A stretch of 40,883 bases of DNA from Nakamurella sp. (GTDB taxonomy: Bacteria > Actinomycetota > Actinomycetes > Mycobacteriales > Nakamurellaceae). The position numbers and the translations under genes were made by a program. Shown piece after piece: positions 40,258 to 40,883 of this stretch. The first letter of the stretch is position 1; every line of letters begins with the position of its first letter. Under the pieces are notes generated by a model. That model was given only the letters and a program-made list of their open reading frames with translations, had not been told where the DNA came from and did no database searches. The stretch covers positions 1-40,883 of the forward strand of contig JAFIHI010000213.1 of the NCBI GenBank assembly GCA_017848755.1, read 5' to 3'.

Positions 40258-40712
40258 CGGTCCTGGTGCTCACCGCCGTTCCTCCTGGGCTCCGCGGAGT
40301 CCTCACCAGGTGGCTGTTTGAGATCGCCCCGGGCGTCTTCGTAGGGCGAGTCTCAGCACGCATCCGCGACTTGTTATGGGAGCGCGTCGTGGAAGGGATC
40401 GGACGCGGCCGCGCGATCATGGTCCAGTCCCAACGCAATGAGCAGGGGCTCGGCTTCCGCGTCCACGGTCACGATTGGCAGCCCGTGGACTTCGAAGGCA
40501 TCAATCTCATGCTGCGGCCTGCTGAATCGGGCCCGACACGCAAAGGCCAGAGGTCCTCGACACCAAATCCTTACCCTTCCGGCCGGGAGCAGCGCAGCGT
40601 CCATGGCGCACCACGCGGCTGGAGCTACGCGGAACGGCGGCTCCGACCGAAGATTGCACCGCCCACCAACGAGAGCACCGAATGCAACCGAAGCAGACTT
40701 GGGCCGCAGTGA
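40254..40712 (+). CDS. cas2e: CRISPR adaptation protein Cas2e with extended C-terminus
   Basis: Structural partner of Cas1e in spacer integration. The 152-residue product begins TVLVLTAVPPGLRGVLTRWL and continues EIAPGVFVGRVSARIRDLLW and QRNEQGLGFRVHGHDWQPVD, clear Cas2e signatures of the ferredoxin-like domain (residues 1-90). A loosely conserved tail follows with GWSYAERRLRPK, which resembles the end of shorter actinobacterial Cas2e proteins. About 18 further residues (PTNESTECNRSRLGPQ at the end) are encoded where a CRISPR leader would be expected. The GTG at 40254 overlaps the cas1e stop (GTGA). The first CRISPR repeat starts only 23 bases after the stop. Confidence 0.94.
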   Translation: MTVLVLTAVPPGLRGVLTRWLFEIAPGVFVGRVSARIRDLLWERVVEGIGRGRAIMVQSQRNEQGLGFRVHGHDWQPVDFEGINLMLRPAESGPTRKGQRSSTPNPYPSGREQRSVHGAPRGWSYAERRLRPKIAPPTNESTECNRSRLGPQ

Positions 40713-40735
40713 TGTAACATCGCAGGTCAGCAAGA
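40713..40735 (+). promoter_or_regulatory. Remaining leader segment between cas2e and the first repeat
   Basis: Only 23 bases lie between the cas2e stop codon and the first repeat. Leaders of type I-E arrays are usually several tens of bases to about 100 bases, so the functional leader probably includes the 3' end of cas2e. No clear -10/-35 pair is visible; AAGAG next to the repeat is the only purine-rich mark. Confidence 0.45.
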
Positions 40736-40883
40736 GTATTTCCCGCGCCCGCGGGAGTGACCCGTCGCAGTCGCAGCCGGGATTCGGCACCGTCAGGTAT
40801 TTCCCGCGCCCGCGGGAGTGACCCGGTGCTTCCGCAGCTTCTCACGTCCGGCCAGATGTATTTCCCGCGCCCGCGGGAGTGAC
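40736..40883 (+). CRISPR. Type I-E CRISPR array, first three repeats (continues beyond window)
   Basis: A 29-base repeat starting GTATTTCCCGCG and ending GGGAGTGACCCG occurs at 40736-40764 and 40797-40825, with a third copy at 40858-40883 cut off by the window. Period is 61 bases, so the two spacers (40765-40796 and 40826-40857) are 32 bases each, both standard for type I-E. The repeat core TCCCGC-GCCC-GCGGGA forms the hairpin that Cas6e would cut. Repeat orientation matches the usual type I-E form (GT..T.CCCGC...GCGGG..TGA.CC), so the leader end faces cas2e. The visible repeats are identical. I saw no match of either spacer elsewhere in the window. Confidence 0.97.

Noticed and set aside
40507..40845. 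Minus-strand frames across cas2e and the CRISPR array
   Set aside because: They translate repeat units (LPRAREIP repeated) and are a by-product of the array.
40736..40883. Self-targeting by the visible spacers
   Set aside because: Neither spacer has a recognisable copy elsewhere in the window by eye; the rest of the genome was not available.

Overview
The window is a GC-rich actinobacterial chromosome segment. Three signs point to the order Mycobacteriales (Mycobacterium, Gordonia, Tsukamurella, Dietzia or Williamsia-like; genus not resolved): an accD5/accE5/maf/accA3 acyl-CoA carboxylase block, a 13E12-type DUF222-HNH gene, and a glpD/lpdA/amidohydrolase neighbourhood resembling that of mycobacteria. 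Many genes overlap by 4 bases (ATGA or GTGA), and several look leaderless, with a TAnnnT -10 box 6-8 bases before the start codon.

Layout. 1-3.7 kb (minus strand): the branched-chain amino-acid operon ilvB-ilvN-ilvC (ilvC runs off the left edge), preceded by a promoter, a 9-residue leader peptide rich in Ile/Leu/Val and a terminator hairpin, together a transcription attenuator. 3.7-5.6 kb (minus): biotin ligase birA and a polyprenyl diphosphate synthase. 5.7-7.9 kb (plus): a DUF222-HNH protein behind an unusual control region with two perfect DnaA boxes and two LexA-like boxes. 7.9-12.5 kb (plus): accD5, accE5 (with an odd repeat-built N-terminus), maf and accA3, then a small DUF1707 membrane protein. 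13.0-19.2 kb (minus): a six-gene overlapping run, glpD, DUF4129 protein, membrane protein, moxR, DUF58 protein, membrane protein. 19.3-25.9 kb: glpK, lpdA, a gamma-glutamylcyclotransferase-like gene, an M20 amidohydrolase and a GCS2-type carboxylate-amine ligase. 25.9-31.0 kb (plus): mutA-mutB-meaB. 31.0-31.35 kb: a partly AT-rich intergenic region. 31.35-40.9 kb (plus): a complete type I-E CRISPR-Cas operon, cas3-cas8e-cse2-cas7e-cas5e-cas6e-cas1e-cas2e, running into a CRISPR array whose first three repeats are visible before the window ends.

How the genes work together. BirA would biotinylate the carrier domain of AccA3, which with AccD5 and AccE5 carboxylates propionyl-CoA to methylmalonyl-CoA. 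MutA/MutB interconvert methylmalonyl-CoA and succinyl-CoA with MeaB as chaperone. The window therefore holds most of a propionyl-CoA assimilation route; the epimerase is not seen. GlpK and GlpD form the glycerol to DHAP route. The CRISPR locus encodes all eight type I-E proteins with their key motifs.

The less ordinary signals are the DnaA/SOS control region in front of the HNH gene, the repeat-derived N-terminus of AccE5, a short sequence (TATGACGATGTTC) present four times exactly in about 11.5 kb and bracketing the amidohydrolase gene, and a cas2e reading frame that ends only 23 bases before the first CRISPR repeat. I found no rRNA, tRNA, insertion sequence or prophage genes.
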